A stretch of 18,851 nt of DNA from NCBI GenBank assembly GCA_030019485.1, contig JASEEW010000011.1:1-18851 (forward strand), in the 5' to 3' direction. Made by a program: the position numbers and the translations under genes. This document shows, in pieces, positions 1 through 5,488 of the stretch. The number at the start of each line of letters is the position of its first letter. Positions within the stretch are counted from its first letter, which is position 1. A model generated the notes under the pieces. It did no database searches. It was not told the DNA's origin and saw only the letters and a list, made by a program, of their open reading frames with translations. The stretch is from Thermoplasmatales archaeon. Lineage in GTDB: Archaea; Thermoplasmatota; JASEFT01; JAUWIS01.

Positions 1-131
1 CTAAAATCAACGACCAGCAACGAGAAATCATATCAATACTCAACGTTGCACCCATCGGCCTTTAAATACTATTGAAGATGGGTTTCAATTATACACTTAA
101 ACTCCACAACATAGATTTCAGTGCAAAATCT

Positions 132-152
132 CAACCGAAAACCTTTCGGTTG
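132..152. repeat. 9-bp hairpin with ACC triloop
   Basis: Arms CAACCGAAA (132-140) and TTTCGGTTG (144-152) pair perfectly around the 3-nt loop ACC. It sits 3 nt from the 58-nt module at 156-213, both just beyond the 3' end of the panE-like gene. Perfect stems with 3-nt loops recur in the tRNA introns of this window. Bases 1-131 hold no gene that I can support. They contain TATA-like stretches (near 61-68 and 89-96) and a 7-bp inverted repeat, ACCCATC near 50 with GATGGGT near 77. Confidence 0.6.
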
Positions 153-155
153 TGG

Positions 156-213
156 CAAACTTCCCAGCCTAAAAGACACATAAATTGCTGTGACTCGTAA
201 ACTGGGAAGTTTG
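156..213 (+). repeat. 58-nt structured repeat module, copy A
   Basis: 12-nt arms CAAACTTCCCAG (156-167) and CTGGGAAGTTTG (202-213) are perfectly complementary and enclose 34 nt. The same 58-nt layout, with a matching interior (CCT, then about ACACATAAAT, then GACTCGTAAA), occurs at 2079-2136 inside the tRNA-Gly intron and at 6233-6290 in the mevalonate operon. The three copies have identical length. This copy lies just downstream of the panE-like stop codon, so it would be in that transcript's 3' UTR. Confidence 0.8.
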
Positions 214-217
214 GAGT

Positions 218-1147
218 TTACCCTTTCTCTCCAATCCCTTTCACCATACCAGTCAGCATATTATTTAACGGCGTTTCTATCCCATGTCTTTTCCCAATTT
301 TGGCTATTGCGCCGTTTATAAAATCAATCTCTGTTTTTTTTCCGGATTCAATATCCTGAAGCATGCTTGACCTGTTCTCTGATGTAAGACCTGCAATTTT
401 TTTTGTTTCTTCAAAAACATCAGAGTCAAAGAAAACGCCTGATGCATTTGCAACCTTCACGCCTTCAATGCATATATTTTCCATGAGGTTTGTTAGCATT
501 GGTATTTTAAGAAGATAACCATTTTTTAAACCTGTAACTGCTGTAACAGGGTTTATGGCAGAGTTCACTATTGTTTTAGCCCAGACATCCTTTTTGATAT
601 CATTGCTTATTCTTGTTTTTATTCCAACACTATTGAACATCGAGCAGATTTTTTTTATCCTTTCTGTTTTTTTTCCATAAATCTCACCTATGACTGTTTC
701 ACCCATGCCCGAATGATGGATTTCACCTGGTTTAACGAATATAGCACCGTGAGCCGTGATACCCCTTAGCACCCCTATATTTCTTTTGGAAAGCCCTTTT
801 TTGGAACCCTTGTTTTTTAAGGAATCCATTACAATCTTCTCGTTGCCAAGGCCGTTCTGAAGCGATAAAATAATAGTATTGCCGTCAATAATTGACTTCA
901 GCATATTCATGCTTTTCCTTGTATCATACGCCTTCACGGTAAGGATAACTAAGTCATATTTACCTCCTCTTTTTGTTCCTGTTTTTGGATAAAACATACG
1001 ATTTGTTTTCCCAGTGATTTTTAAACCATTCCTTTTTATTTGCTCCATGTGTTTTTTTCTTCCAACTAATGTTACATCATATCTCTGGGACAAAAATCCT
1101 CCGAACAATGAGCCCATGCTGCCAGCACCAAATACTAGGATGCGCAT
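218..1147 (-). CDS. panE: 2-dehydropantoate 2-reductase (ketopantoate reductase family)
   Basis: This enzyme reduces 2-dehydropantoate to pantoate with NAD(P)H, a step of CoA synthesis, in the cytoplasm. The N-terminus is a Rossmann fold with the dinucleotide motif VFGAGSMGSLFGG. The family signatures are present: WAKTIVNSAINPVTA with the catalytic lysine, and SSMLQDIESGKKTEIDFING with the substrate-binding Ser and Glu residues. I chose the ATG at 1147 because the glycine motif follows at once and GTGAGGT lies about 10 nt upstream. The frame stays open for 21 more codons, but they encode a non-family extension. The resulting 309 residues match the family length. It is divergent from the methyltransferase gene. 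ApbA/PanE paralogues with other 2-oxo-acid substrates exist, so the exact substrate is inferred. Confidence 0.9.
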   Translation of the reverse strand: MRILVFGAGSMGSLFGGFLSQRYDVTLVGRKKHMEQIKRNGLKITGKTNRMFYPKTGTKRGGKYDLVILTVKAYDTRKSMNMLKSIIDGNTIILSLQNGLGNEKIVMDSLKNKGSKKGLSKRNIGVLRGITAHGAIFVKPGEIHHSGMGETVIGEIYGKKTERIKKICSMFNSVGIKTRISNDIKKDVWAKTIVNSAINPVTAVTGLKNGYLLKIPMLTNLMENICIEGVKVANASGVFFDSDVFEETKKIAGLTSENRSSMLQDIESGKKTEIDFINGAIAKIGKRHGIETPLNNMLTGMVKGIGEKG

Positions 1148-1213
1148 AAAGGGGAATACCTCACAGGGGTAAAAAAATGTTCTGAAATAACATAAATACC
1201 AGTAATCCATTTT

Positions 1214-1846
1214 ATGGTAATGAGTCAGTATGCATGGGAGAAGCAGTACAGGGCCAGGGGTAGGCTCTGGACTGGTTACTATTCAATGGATTGGATTGAA
1301 AAAAGATTGCGTCAAAACAGCAGGGTGGTTGATGTTGGTTGTGGTAATGGTAAAACCCTGGTACCACTGGCAAAGAAAAAATATGATGCTGTTGGTTTAG
1401 ATGTTTCTTGGAGTGCATTAAAAACATTGGAGGAAGCACTGAAAAGTGCAGGCGCATATGCAAAACTTGTTTTGGGTGACATGACCATTTTTCCGTTTCA
1501 TGATGGGTGCTTTGATGCTGCAGTCTGCAACTATGTTTTAACACACCTGCTGGATGAGGACAGAGTAAAGGGTGTTAATGAAATCTGGAGGGTCCTAAAA
1601 AACAATGGTTTTCTTTTCATTGAGGTTTTTTCTACCGATGATTTCAGGTACGGTAAAGGGAAAAAAATAGGGGAAAACAGTTTCCTAAGAAAAGACGGGA
1701 TTATTTACCATTATTTTACATATGATGAAATAAGAAATTTACTTAAAGATTTTCAGATATTAGAGTTGAAAAGAATTGTTAAAGGAAGAATAATTCAGGG
1801 TGTCAGATATAATCGTGATATCATATCAGTTACTGCTCAAAAATAA
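1214..1846 (+). CDS. class I SAM-dependent methyltransferase
   Basis: This is a small-molecule or protein methyltransferase of the Methyltransf_11/25 type; the substrate is unknown. Motif I is VVDVGCGNG (about residues 38-46). The acidic residue ending strand 2 is in GLDVSWSAL (D63). The post-motif aspartate is in LVLGDMTIFPF, followed by FDAAVCNYVLTHL and the WRVLKNNGFLFIEVF strand. At about 210 residues it is a bare Rossmann methyltransferase with no extra domain. A TATA-like CATAAATA (1191-1198) ends about 16-22 nt before the two possible ATGs (1214 and 1220). This predicts a leaderless or nearly leaderless transcript and leaves the start uncertain by two codons. A weak hairpin (ATAGGA/TCCTAT, 1865-1884) follows the stop. 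Confidence 0.85.
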   Translation: MVMSQYAWEKQYRARGRLWTGYYSMDWIEKRLRQNSRVVDVGCGNGKTLVPLAKKKYDAVGLDVSWSALKTLEEALKSAGAYAKLVLGDMTIFPFHDGCFDAAVCNYVLTHLLDEDRVKGVNEIWRVLKNNGFLFIEVFSTDDFRYGKGKKIGENSFLRKDGIIYHYFTYDEIRNLLKDFQILELKRIVKGRIIQGVRYNRDIISVTAQK

Positions 1847-1969
1847 TTTTCTGCCAGAGAGAATAGGAATTTTTTGAGTCCTATGAAATTTAAGCTTCTG
1901 CTCCTGATTTAAATGCGACGGAAAAATGCGGGTGCCGGGAATTCCAGGGTGGTAGCCAGTAGTTGCTAC

Positions 1970-2030
1970 GGAATTTGCAAAGCAAATTCCTAGCATCCTA
2001 GGAAAAACGCTTTGCGTTTTTCCGTCGGAT
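1970..2030 (+). repeat. double-hairpin module in the tRNA-Gly intron
   Basis: Hairpin 1 has arms GGAATTTGC/GCAAATTCC with loop AAA (1970-1990). Hairpin 2 has arms GGAAAAACGC/GCGTTTTTCC with loop TTT (2001-2023), preceded by TCCTA and followed by GTCGGAT. The same two-hairpin module, with different stem sequences but conserved linkers (TCCTAGGAAAA and CCGTCGGAT), is at 3315-3376 in the tRNA-Pro intron. Both lie in the same orientation relative to tRNA transcription. Confidence 0.75.
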
Positions 2031-2078
2031 AGTAGTCAGGGGCCAGGGAAAGTATCCCTAATCCCTAACTATTAACCC

Positions 2079-2136
2079 CAAACCTCCCAGCCTCGTCAAC
2101 ACACAAATCTATGCAACTCGCAAACTGGGAAGTTTG
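2079..2136 (+). repeat. 58-nt structured repeat module, copy B
   Basis: Arms CAAACCTCCCAG (2079-2090) and CTGGGAAGTTTG (2125-2136) pair with one C-A mismatch around 34 nt. Length and interior match copies A (156-213) and C (6233-6290). This copy lies inside the tRNA-Gly intron. Confidence 0.8.
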
Positions 2137-2221
2137 CCCTAGCTACTACCGTTTGAACCCGGGCTAGAGGCTTGGAGGGCCTCTATCCTACCACTAGATT
2201 ACACCCGCGCAACAGTAATAA

Positions 2222-2245
2222 CGATATAAAAGGCTTTAAATTTTT
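2222..2245. promoter_or_regulatory. shared, bidirectional TATA region for tRNA-Gly and the EamA gene
   Basis: TATAAA (2225-2230) and CTTTAAATT (2234-2242) lie between the two divergent genes. The symmetric TTTAAA is centred about 26 bp before the ATG at 2264 on the + strand and about 30 bp before tRNA nucleotide 1 (2208) on the - strand. This is normal archaeal spacing for a leaderless mRNA in one direction and a tRNA in the other. Confidence 0.6.
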
Positions 2246-2263
2246 GCAGTCCATACTGGTTTT

Positions 2264-3160
2264 ATGTCAAAATGGAAATCCTTGATAATGATTATTTCTG
2301 CTGTCCTGATGTGGTCAGCCTCATATCCTTTAATAAAAATTGCACTGCTTGATGTACCACCAATCCTGCTCGGTAGTCTCAGACATCTCATTTTTATTCC
2401 AATGTTCGTCATGATTTTTTTTAGTTAGGGGAAAAACGCTTTTGTTCATCCCAGAAAAAACTGGCTTGTTTTTACAGGCATCGGCATTTTTGCCATAGCA
2501 GTGCCGAACATTTTCCAAAACATAGGGATGAAATACACAACAGCATCTGTTAGTTCTATTATCCAATCTTCAGGGCCAATTTTCACCATGGTGCTGGCTG
2601 TTGTGTTTCTGAGAGAATCCCTGAATATCAGGAAGGTTTCAGGCACAGTTATTACACTTACAGGTACGGTTATGCTTGTTACAGGTGGGAAATTTTGTTT
2701 TTATGGAACCACATTTTATGGGAATCTCCTATTATTACTTTCTGCTGTTTCTTATGCTGTTTCAGGTGTTATCACAAAAAAAGGGCTGGAGAAAATTTCA
2801 CCTTTTACTCTTCTCGGTTTCGGCATAATGATAGGATTCATTATTCTCTCAGTTGCCTCTGTGTTCACGGAGAATGTTGCTGTTGCAGCAGCGCTTCCTC
2901 CCCTAACATGGATTATTATTCTGCTTCTTGCATTATTCCCGAGTTTCATTGCCGCCTGGCTCTGGTATAAAGTTCTGATAAACATAGAACTATCAAAACT
3001 CGCTGTTTTTGTTTACCTCATGCCTGTTTTCGCGGTTTTGTTCTCATACATCATGATTCAGGAAGTTGTTGATGTTTACACATTGTTTTTTGCGGCTTTA
3101 ATAATTGGTGGTGTGGCGCTGGCGCAGAAAAGTGGGCCTGCTGAGACTTTCAAGGTGTAA
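2264..3160 (+). pseudogene. EamA/DMT-family membrane transporter with an in-frame amber codon
   Basis: This is a drug/metabolite-transporter superfamily permease of unknown substrate, with about ten membrane helices in two EamA halves. The frame opens at ATG 2264 (MSKWKSLIMIISAVLMWSAS) and meets TAG at codon 55 (2426-2428), just after the second helix (VMIFFS). It then continues in the same frame as ordinary EamA sequence (GKNAFVHPRKNWLVF and on) to TAA at 3158. Ignoring the TAG, the protein is 298 residues, the normal family length. A restart at ATG 2501 would lose two helices. TAG is used as a normal stop elsewhere here (5489 gene, 3528 gene), so a nonsense mutation is the simplest reading. 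Amber suppression or a sequencing error are alternatives. The last nine or so codons overlap the tRNA-Pro 3' exon in antisense. Confidence 0.8.
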
Positions 3161-3236
3161 GTGGTAGAGGTTTAAGGTTTAAGTGATAGGCATCGTTCAC
3201 TCACACCTTACACCTTACAACTTATACCTTACACCT
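3147..3236 (-). other. tRNA-Pro T-loop intron (59/60), 90 nt, heptamer repeats
   Basis: Read on the transcribed strand, the intron begins with 7-nt units AGGTGTA, AGGTATA, AGTTGTA, AGGTGTA, AGGTGTG. It ends with complementary units around CCTTAAA and CTTACACC, so it folds back on itself. Removing it restores T-loop TTCAAAT. It resembles the T-loop intron of tRNA-Arg (17544-17607), which shares GGTGTAAG and ACTTAAACCTTA. The EamA stop codon lies within it on the other strand. Confidence 0.85.
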
Positions 3237-3257
3237 TTTGAACTCAGGTCACGGCGT

Positions 3258-3502
3258 ATTTCTACAGCCCCTTCTTTCTTTTTTACAAAAAGAAAGAATG
3301 CCCTTGGATACTCTGGAATTGTCAAAGGCAATTCCATACGTTCCTAGGAAAATGCCTTTGGCATTTTCCGTCGGATCAAGAAAGAGAAATAGCCAATTGC
3401 GTAGCAATTGGCTTAGGCAGATTGCCCCAGAGGCAATCTGCCATTCTCTTTTCTTTTTCGCCAACGTTTTTCTTTTCTCTTTAGAGAAAAGAAAAAGGCT
3501 GT
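3258..3502 (-). other. tRNA-Pro anticodon-loop intron (37/38), 245 nt, six hairpins
   Basis: This is unusually long for an archaeal tRNA intron. In + strand coordinates it holds six strong hairpins: 3272-3298 (12 bp, loop TAC), 3315-3335 (AAA loop), 3347-3369 (10 bp, TTT loop), 3392-3412 (9 bp, GTA loop), 3416-3442 (11 bp) and 3467-3496 (13 bp, loop TTTA). The ends ACAGCC and GGCTGT pair beside the splice site. I see no protein-coding frame with family features in it. Confidence 0.85.
3315..3376 (+). repeat. double-hairpin module in the tRNA-Pro intron
   Basis: Arms GGAATTGTC/GGCAATTCC (loop AAA) are followed by TTCCTA, arms GGAAAATGCC/GGCATTTTCC (loop TTT) and GTCGGAT. It matches the module at 1970-2030 in layout and linkers, while both stems differ in sequence yet stay paired. 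Confidence 0.75.
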
Positions 3503-3527
3503 CCCGAACGCCGAAGGATAGACCAAA

Positions 3528-4172
3528 CTACCCCACAGGCCCCATGCCTTTATGTCTTACAAATATAAAATATGTTACTCCTACAAACATCAGAATCACA
3601 CCAGTAGTAAATAAAGGTGTAAAAAGAGAACTAGTTAACTCCAACATCCACTCATTCTCATCCATTGCCTCAGCTATTTCCTCTATATTGTTCTTTGTTT
3701 CATTATAATGATGCTCAGCATATACTGTTAGTTCCTTACTGAAATAGGAGTTGTTATTATCAACACATAGAATGATTCTTGTATCTGGGTATGGATAGGA
3801 AACATTAAACCACTCATCAGACACGTTTTCAGCCCTGTACAGGGTTTCATTTGTACTGGGACATATAACCTCTAAATCAATAGAACATTTTATTCCTGTG
3901 ACTGAATACTGCACATCAAACACATGAAAAACAAGCCTTCCATCCATGCCTTCAAGCGGTATTGACGCTATCATTTCATCTTTTGCCTCTACATTTAATG
4001 TTTCATTATCGCCAATGATATGACATTTATGTACCTCCCAATATTTTTCCTCAGGGATGCTGTCCCAATAACATTTGTGTAAGTATCGGGCCCCAGCAAA
4101 ACTAACAACTACAAATACGACACCTATAACTATAACTGATATAACTGTCTTACGTGAAATTGTTCTCATCAT
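3528..4172 (-). CDS. membrane-anchored extracellular protein, function unknown
   Basis: I do not recognise this family. The N-terminus has a hydrophobic segment (VISVIVIGVVFVVVSFAGA) acting as signal or anchor. A roughly 160-residue outside domain follows, with several NxS/T sites (NETL, NVSD, NVSY, NETK) and four Cys. A C-terminal helix (FTTGVILMFVGVTYFIF) and a short basic tail end the protein. I chose ATG 4172 (or the adjacent 4169) because the helix follows directly and a T-rich TATA-like box (TTTTTATT) lies about 25 nt upstream. An in-frame ATG at 4268 overlaps the previous stop, but it would add 32 residues encoded across a T-rich terminator-like stretch. The stop codon TAG is formed by nucleotides 13-15 of the tRNA-Pro gene, so the reading frame and the tRNA overlap by 15 nt. 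Confidence 0.65.
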   Translation of the reverse strand: MMRTISRKTVISVIVIGVVFVVVSFAGARYLHKCYWDSIPEEKYWEVHKCHIIGDNETLNVEAKDEMIASIPLEGMDGRLVFHVFDVQYSVTGIKCSIDLEVICPSTNETLYRAENVSDEWFNVSYPYPDTRIILCVDNNNSYFSKELTVYAEHHYNETKNNIEEIAEAMDENEWMLELTSSLFTPLFTTGVILMFVGVTYFIFVRHKGMGPVG

Positions 4173-4239
4173 CTGTAAAATGATTTTTAGAATAAAAACA
4201 TTATGCTCTGGTTGATAAGTCTGCGGAGTTCTAGGCTGG

Positions 4240-4260
4240 GATAGAAAATAAAAAGAAAAA
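4240..4260 (-). terminator. T-rich archaeal-type terminator
   Basis: Directly after the stop codon at 4261, the transcribed strand reads TTTTTCTTTTTATTTTC. This fits intrinsic archaeal termination at oligo-U and separates the two surface-protein genes. Confidence 0.5.
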
Positions 4261-5076
4261 TTACTCATTGACCCATTGGCTTTCTTTGGTCACATACACA
4301 AGATATCCTTCACCCTGCTCTATGCTGAAATTGTTTAAACCGGAGTCAACAGCATACACGTCAAAACTTTGACTTGTGGCATTCCATCTTGCAACATGTG
4401 TGCAGTTGCTAATACTATCCCCAATGGATTCAGCAGTGGTTGTTGTTTCATTGAATCTTCCAACAGGGTTCCAGCCAGCACCAAGAGTCATTGTTACACT
4501 ATCAATTTTAGATTCACCGGTAAACGTGAAAATAGTTTTATCTGAGACAAAAACCATGTAGCTGACACCAGGCACAATATTGAAGTTACTAATATTTGTG
4601 CCAGCAGGATGCGTTATAAATCTCCCAAGAGAGTTGTTCCAGCAAGATATTGCTGTGCAGTTTTCTCCGATAGCATTTGCTAAAGATTCTGCATTGTTTA
4701 CTGTGCTGTTGATAAATGGTAAGGCGAGAAGACCCCAGCCTGGGTTGAAATTAAACTCAGTTATTTTTGCAGTGGTGAAAGTCCATGGGTTAGATACTGA
4801 GCCTGAAACTAAATCATGTCCTGCCAAGTCCTTGACTGCTGTTACATTAAAAGTATAAGTAACCCCAGGACTAAAGTCATTATGAGCCAACGTAAGCATA
4901 TCTTTGGTGGCATTCCATGAGCTTATCCATCCACCCGGGTTCGGTGAACAGGTATAGATAACAGAACCCGTATCCATCTCTTCACTAAACTGAATAATTA
5001 TATTTTGGGTTAGGGAAACATTTACTCCGCCATCTGAAGGTGTTGTAGATGCTATACTTGGTGGGGTAGCATCTAC
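4261..5076 (-). CDS. surface protein fragment: Ig-like domain plus two GW-type repeats, N-terminally truncated
   Basis: The only in-frame ATG is at 4977, but clear domain sequence runs further upstream to about 5076. VDATPPSIASTTPSDGG is the usual linker that opens a bacterial-type Ig-like (Big_5/SbsA) domain, which continues through SEEMDTGSVIYTCSPNP. Two similar repeats follow, each of the form GWxxxxxPF... or GWNPVGRF..., then CTxxxxWN, then FNI or FSI and a GxxYxVFV or GEGYLVYV strand. Many NxS/T sites are present. There is no signal peptide and no anchor, so this is the C-terminal part of a secreted or cell-surface protein whose 5' part is missing. The break falls in an inverted repeat shared with the fragment on the other strand (5044-5077). 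Confidence 0.65.
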   Translation of the reverse strand, partial: VDATPPSIASTTPSDGGVNVSLTQNIIIQFSEEMDTGSVIYTCSPNPGGWISSWNATKDMLTLAHNDFSPGVTYTFNVTAVKDLAGHDLVSGSVSNPWTFTTAKITEFNFNPGWGLLALPFINSTVNNAESLANAIGENCTAISCWNNSLGRFITHPAGTNISNFNIVPGVSYMVFVSDKTIFTFTGESKIDSVTMTLGAGWNPVGRFNETTTTAESIGDSISNCTHVARWNATSQSFDVYAVDSGLNNFSIEQGEGYLVYVTKESQWVNE

Positions 5077-5077
5077 A
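5044..5077. repeat. 11-bp inverted repeat at the head-to-head junction
   Basis: TGTAGATGCTA (5044-5054) and TAGCATCTACA (5067-5077) are perfect inverted copies separated by 12 nt. The minus-strand Ig-like domain starts inside it, and the plus-strand fragment becomes open just before it. Confidence 0.7.
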
Positions 5078-5079
5078 GT

Positions 5080-5409
5080 AAAACATTCAATCAGATTGGA
5101 AGCATGAAAATTGTTGGTGGGATGATGCCTGATAATTCCACAATTGTAAATTCTGATGTGTTCAGTTTTACCTATGCAGGTACATGGTATCTTAAGGTAA
5201 ATTTTACATCAGCAAACCCGGATGATGTTATCAATGGTTATCCTCAGTATTATGAAACCCCGGTATATACTGTTGATGTTGTCCCATCTGAGGAAATAAA
5301 AGAGGAAGAAAGAGAAATAGGACTAGTTCCATATGCTCTGATAGCATTGATGGTTATTATAGTGGTGTTAATTGGTATCTATACAATTTGGAGTCAGAAG
5401 AAAAAATAA
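5080..5409 (+). pseudogene. C-terminal fragment of an anchored surface protein
   Basis: The frame is open from about 5038 and the first ATG is at 5104, but there is no signal peptide or promoter. What remains looks like the last beta domain of an extracellular protein (FSFTYAGTWYLKVNFTS, then PVYTVDVVPSEE). A charged stalk (EEIKEEEREIG), a C-terminal helix (YALIALMVIIVVLIGIYTI) and a WSQKKK tail follow. The layout matches archaeal surface proteins held by a C-terminal anchor. It begins immediately next to the inverted repeat at 5044-5077, opposite another truncated surface protein, so it is probably a remnant of a rearrangement, or an assembly join. Confidence 0.6.
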
Positions 5410-5426
5410 AAACCAAAGAGAAAACA

Positions 5427-5466
5427 TTCGACATTTGCCGAACACTTTATTCGACAACTTTAAATA
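5427..5466 (+). promoter_or_regulatory. operator half-sites and TATA box of the mevalonate operon regulator
   Basis: Three copies of the half-site TTCGRCA lie just upstream: TTCGACA (5427-5433), its inverted form TGCCGAA (5436-5442) and TTCGACA (5450-5456). The first two form a palindrome; the first and third are in phase, 23 bp apart. TTTAAATA (5459-5466) follows and is centred about 26 bp before ATG 5489. The half-sites cover the region where TFB would bind, which suggests repression, perhaps autoregulation by the XRE protein. Confidence 0.55.
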
Positions 5467-5488
5467 ATAGCAGATTTATTCGTGGTTG

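Larger units (their letters stand above)
1941..2151 (-). other. tRNA-Gly T-loop intron (59/60) built from a repeat element
   Basis: This 211-nt insert splits the tRNA-Gly T-loop. Its ends are inverted repeats: GGTGGTAGCCAG (1948-1959) and CTAGCTACTACC (2139-2150). They pair with one A-C mismatch and form the long helix next to the predicted splice bulges. Inside are a double hairpin (1970-2030), heptamer repeats around 2035-2075 and a copy of the 58-nt module (2079-2136). The ends and interior resemble the stand-alone element at 6173-6303, so the intron belongs to a dispersed family rather than being specific to this tRNA. Confidence 0.82.
1927..2208 (-). tRNA. tRNA-Gly(UCC), interrupted in the T-loop by a 211-nt intron
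   Basis: The exons are 2208-2152 (nucleotides 1-59) and 1940-1927 (60-73), giving a 71-nt mature tRNA. Acceptor GCGGGTG pairs with CACCCGC (7 bp). The D-stem is ATCT/GGAT, the anticodon stem GAGGC/GCCTC and the T-stem CCGGG/CCCGG. The anticodon loop CCTCCAA gives UCC. Joining the exons restores T-loop TTCAAAT. At the junction, exon TTCA can pair with intron TGGA, with bulges AAC and ATT, which is close to a bulge-helix-bulge. The predicted cuts fall at 59/60. CCA is not encoded; A73 is followed by TTTTT, a likely terminator. A TTTAAA box (2235-2240) is about 30 bp upstream. One oddity is C instead of U at position 33. A decayed tRNA broken by an insertion is possible, but the exact stems and loop argue for splicing. 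Confidence 0.87.
3133..3542 (-). tRNA. tRNA-Pro(CGG) with two introns (37/38 and 59/60)
   Basis: The exons are 3542-3503 (nucleotides 1-37), 3257-3237 (38-59) and 3146-3133 (60-73), giving a 75-nt mature tRNA. Acceptor GGGCCTG pairs with CAGGCCC. The anticodon stem CGGCG/CGCCG encloses loop TTCGGGA (anticodon CGG), as in archaeal tRNA-Pro. The T-stem is CTGAG/CTCAG and the restored T-loop is TTCAAAT. At 37/38, TTC pairs with GAA and ACAGCC with GGCTGT across the junction. At 59/60, exon TTCA pairs with intron TGAA and GGTGTAAG with CTTACACC. TTTATATT (3562-3569) is about 24 bp upstream, inside the preceding gene. CCA is not encoded, and TTTT follows A73. Nucleotides 1-15 overlap the end of the gene at 3528 in sense, and the 3' exon lies antisense in the EamA reading frame. 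Confidence 0.92.

Noticed and set aside
218..1210. start of the panE-like gene at 1210
   Set aside because: The extra 21 residues are aromatic-rich and unlike the family. The glycine motif follows directly after ATG 1147, which has its own ribosome-binding motif.
1927..2208. tRNA-Gly simply destroyed by an insertion
   Set aside because: Possible, but not preferred. The exons show no decay in any stem, the restored T-loop is exact, bulge-helix-bulge pairing is present, and two other tRNAs have introns at the same site.
3258..3502. CRISPR array or tandem repeat locus
   Set aside because: The hairpins are all different, with no constant repeat or regular spacer. The region lies exactly between tRNA-Pro exons.
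3238..3708. 156-residue open frame on the + strand
   Set aside because: It runs antisense through the tRNA-Pro gene, its introns and the end of the 3528 gene. Its sequence is low-complexity hairpin translation with no family features.
5104..5409. complete 101-residue gene
   Set aside because: The frame stays open upstream of this ATG. There is no promoter, ribosome-binding site or signal peptide, and the content is a typical C-terminal anchor region.
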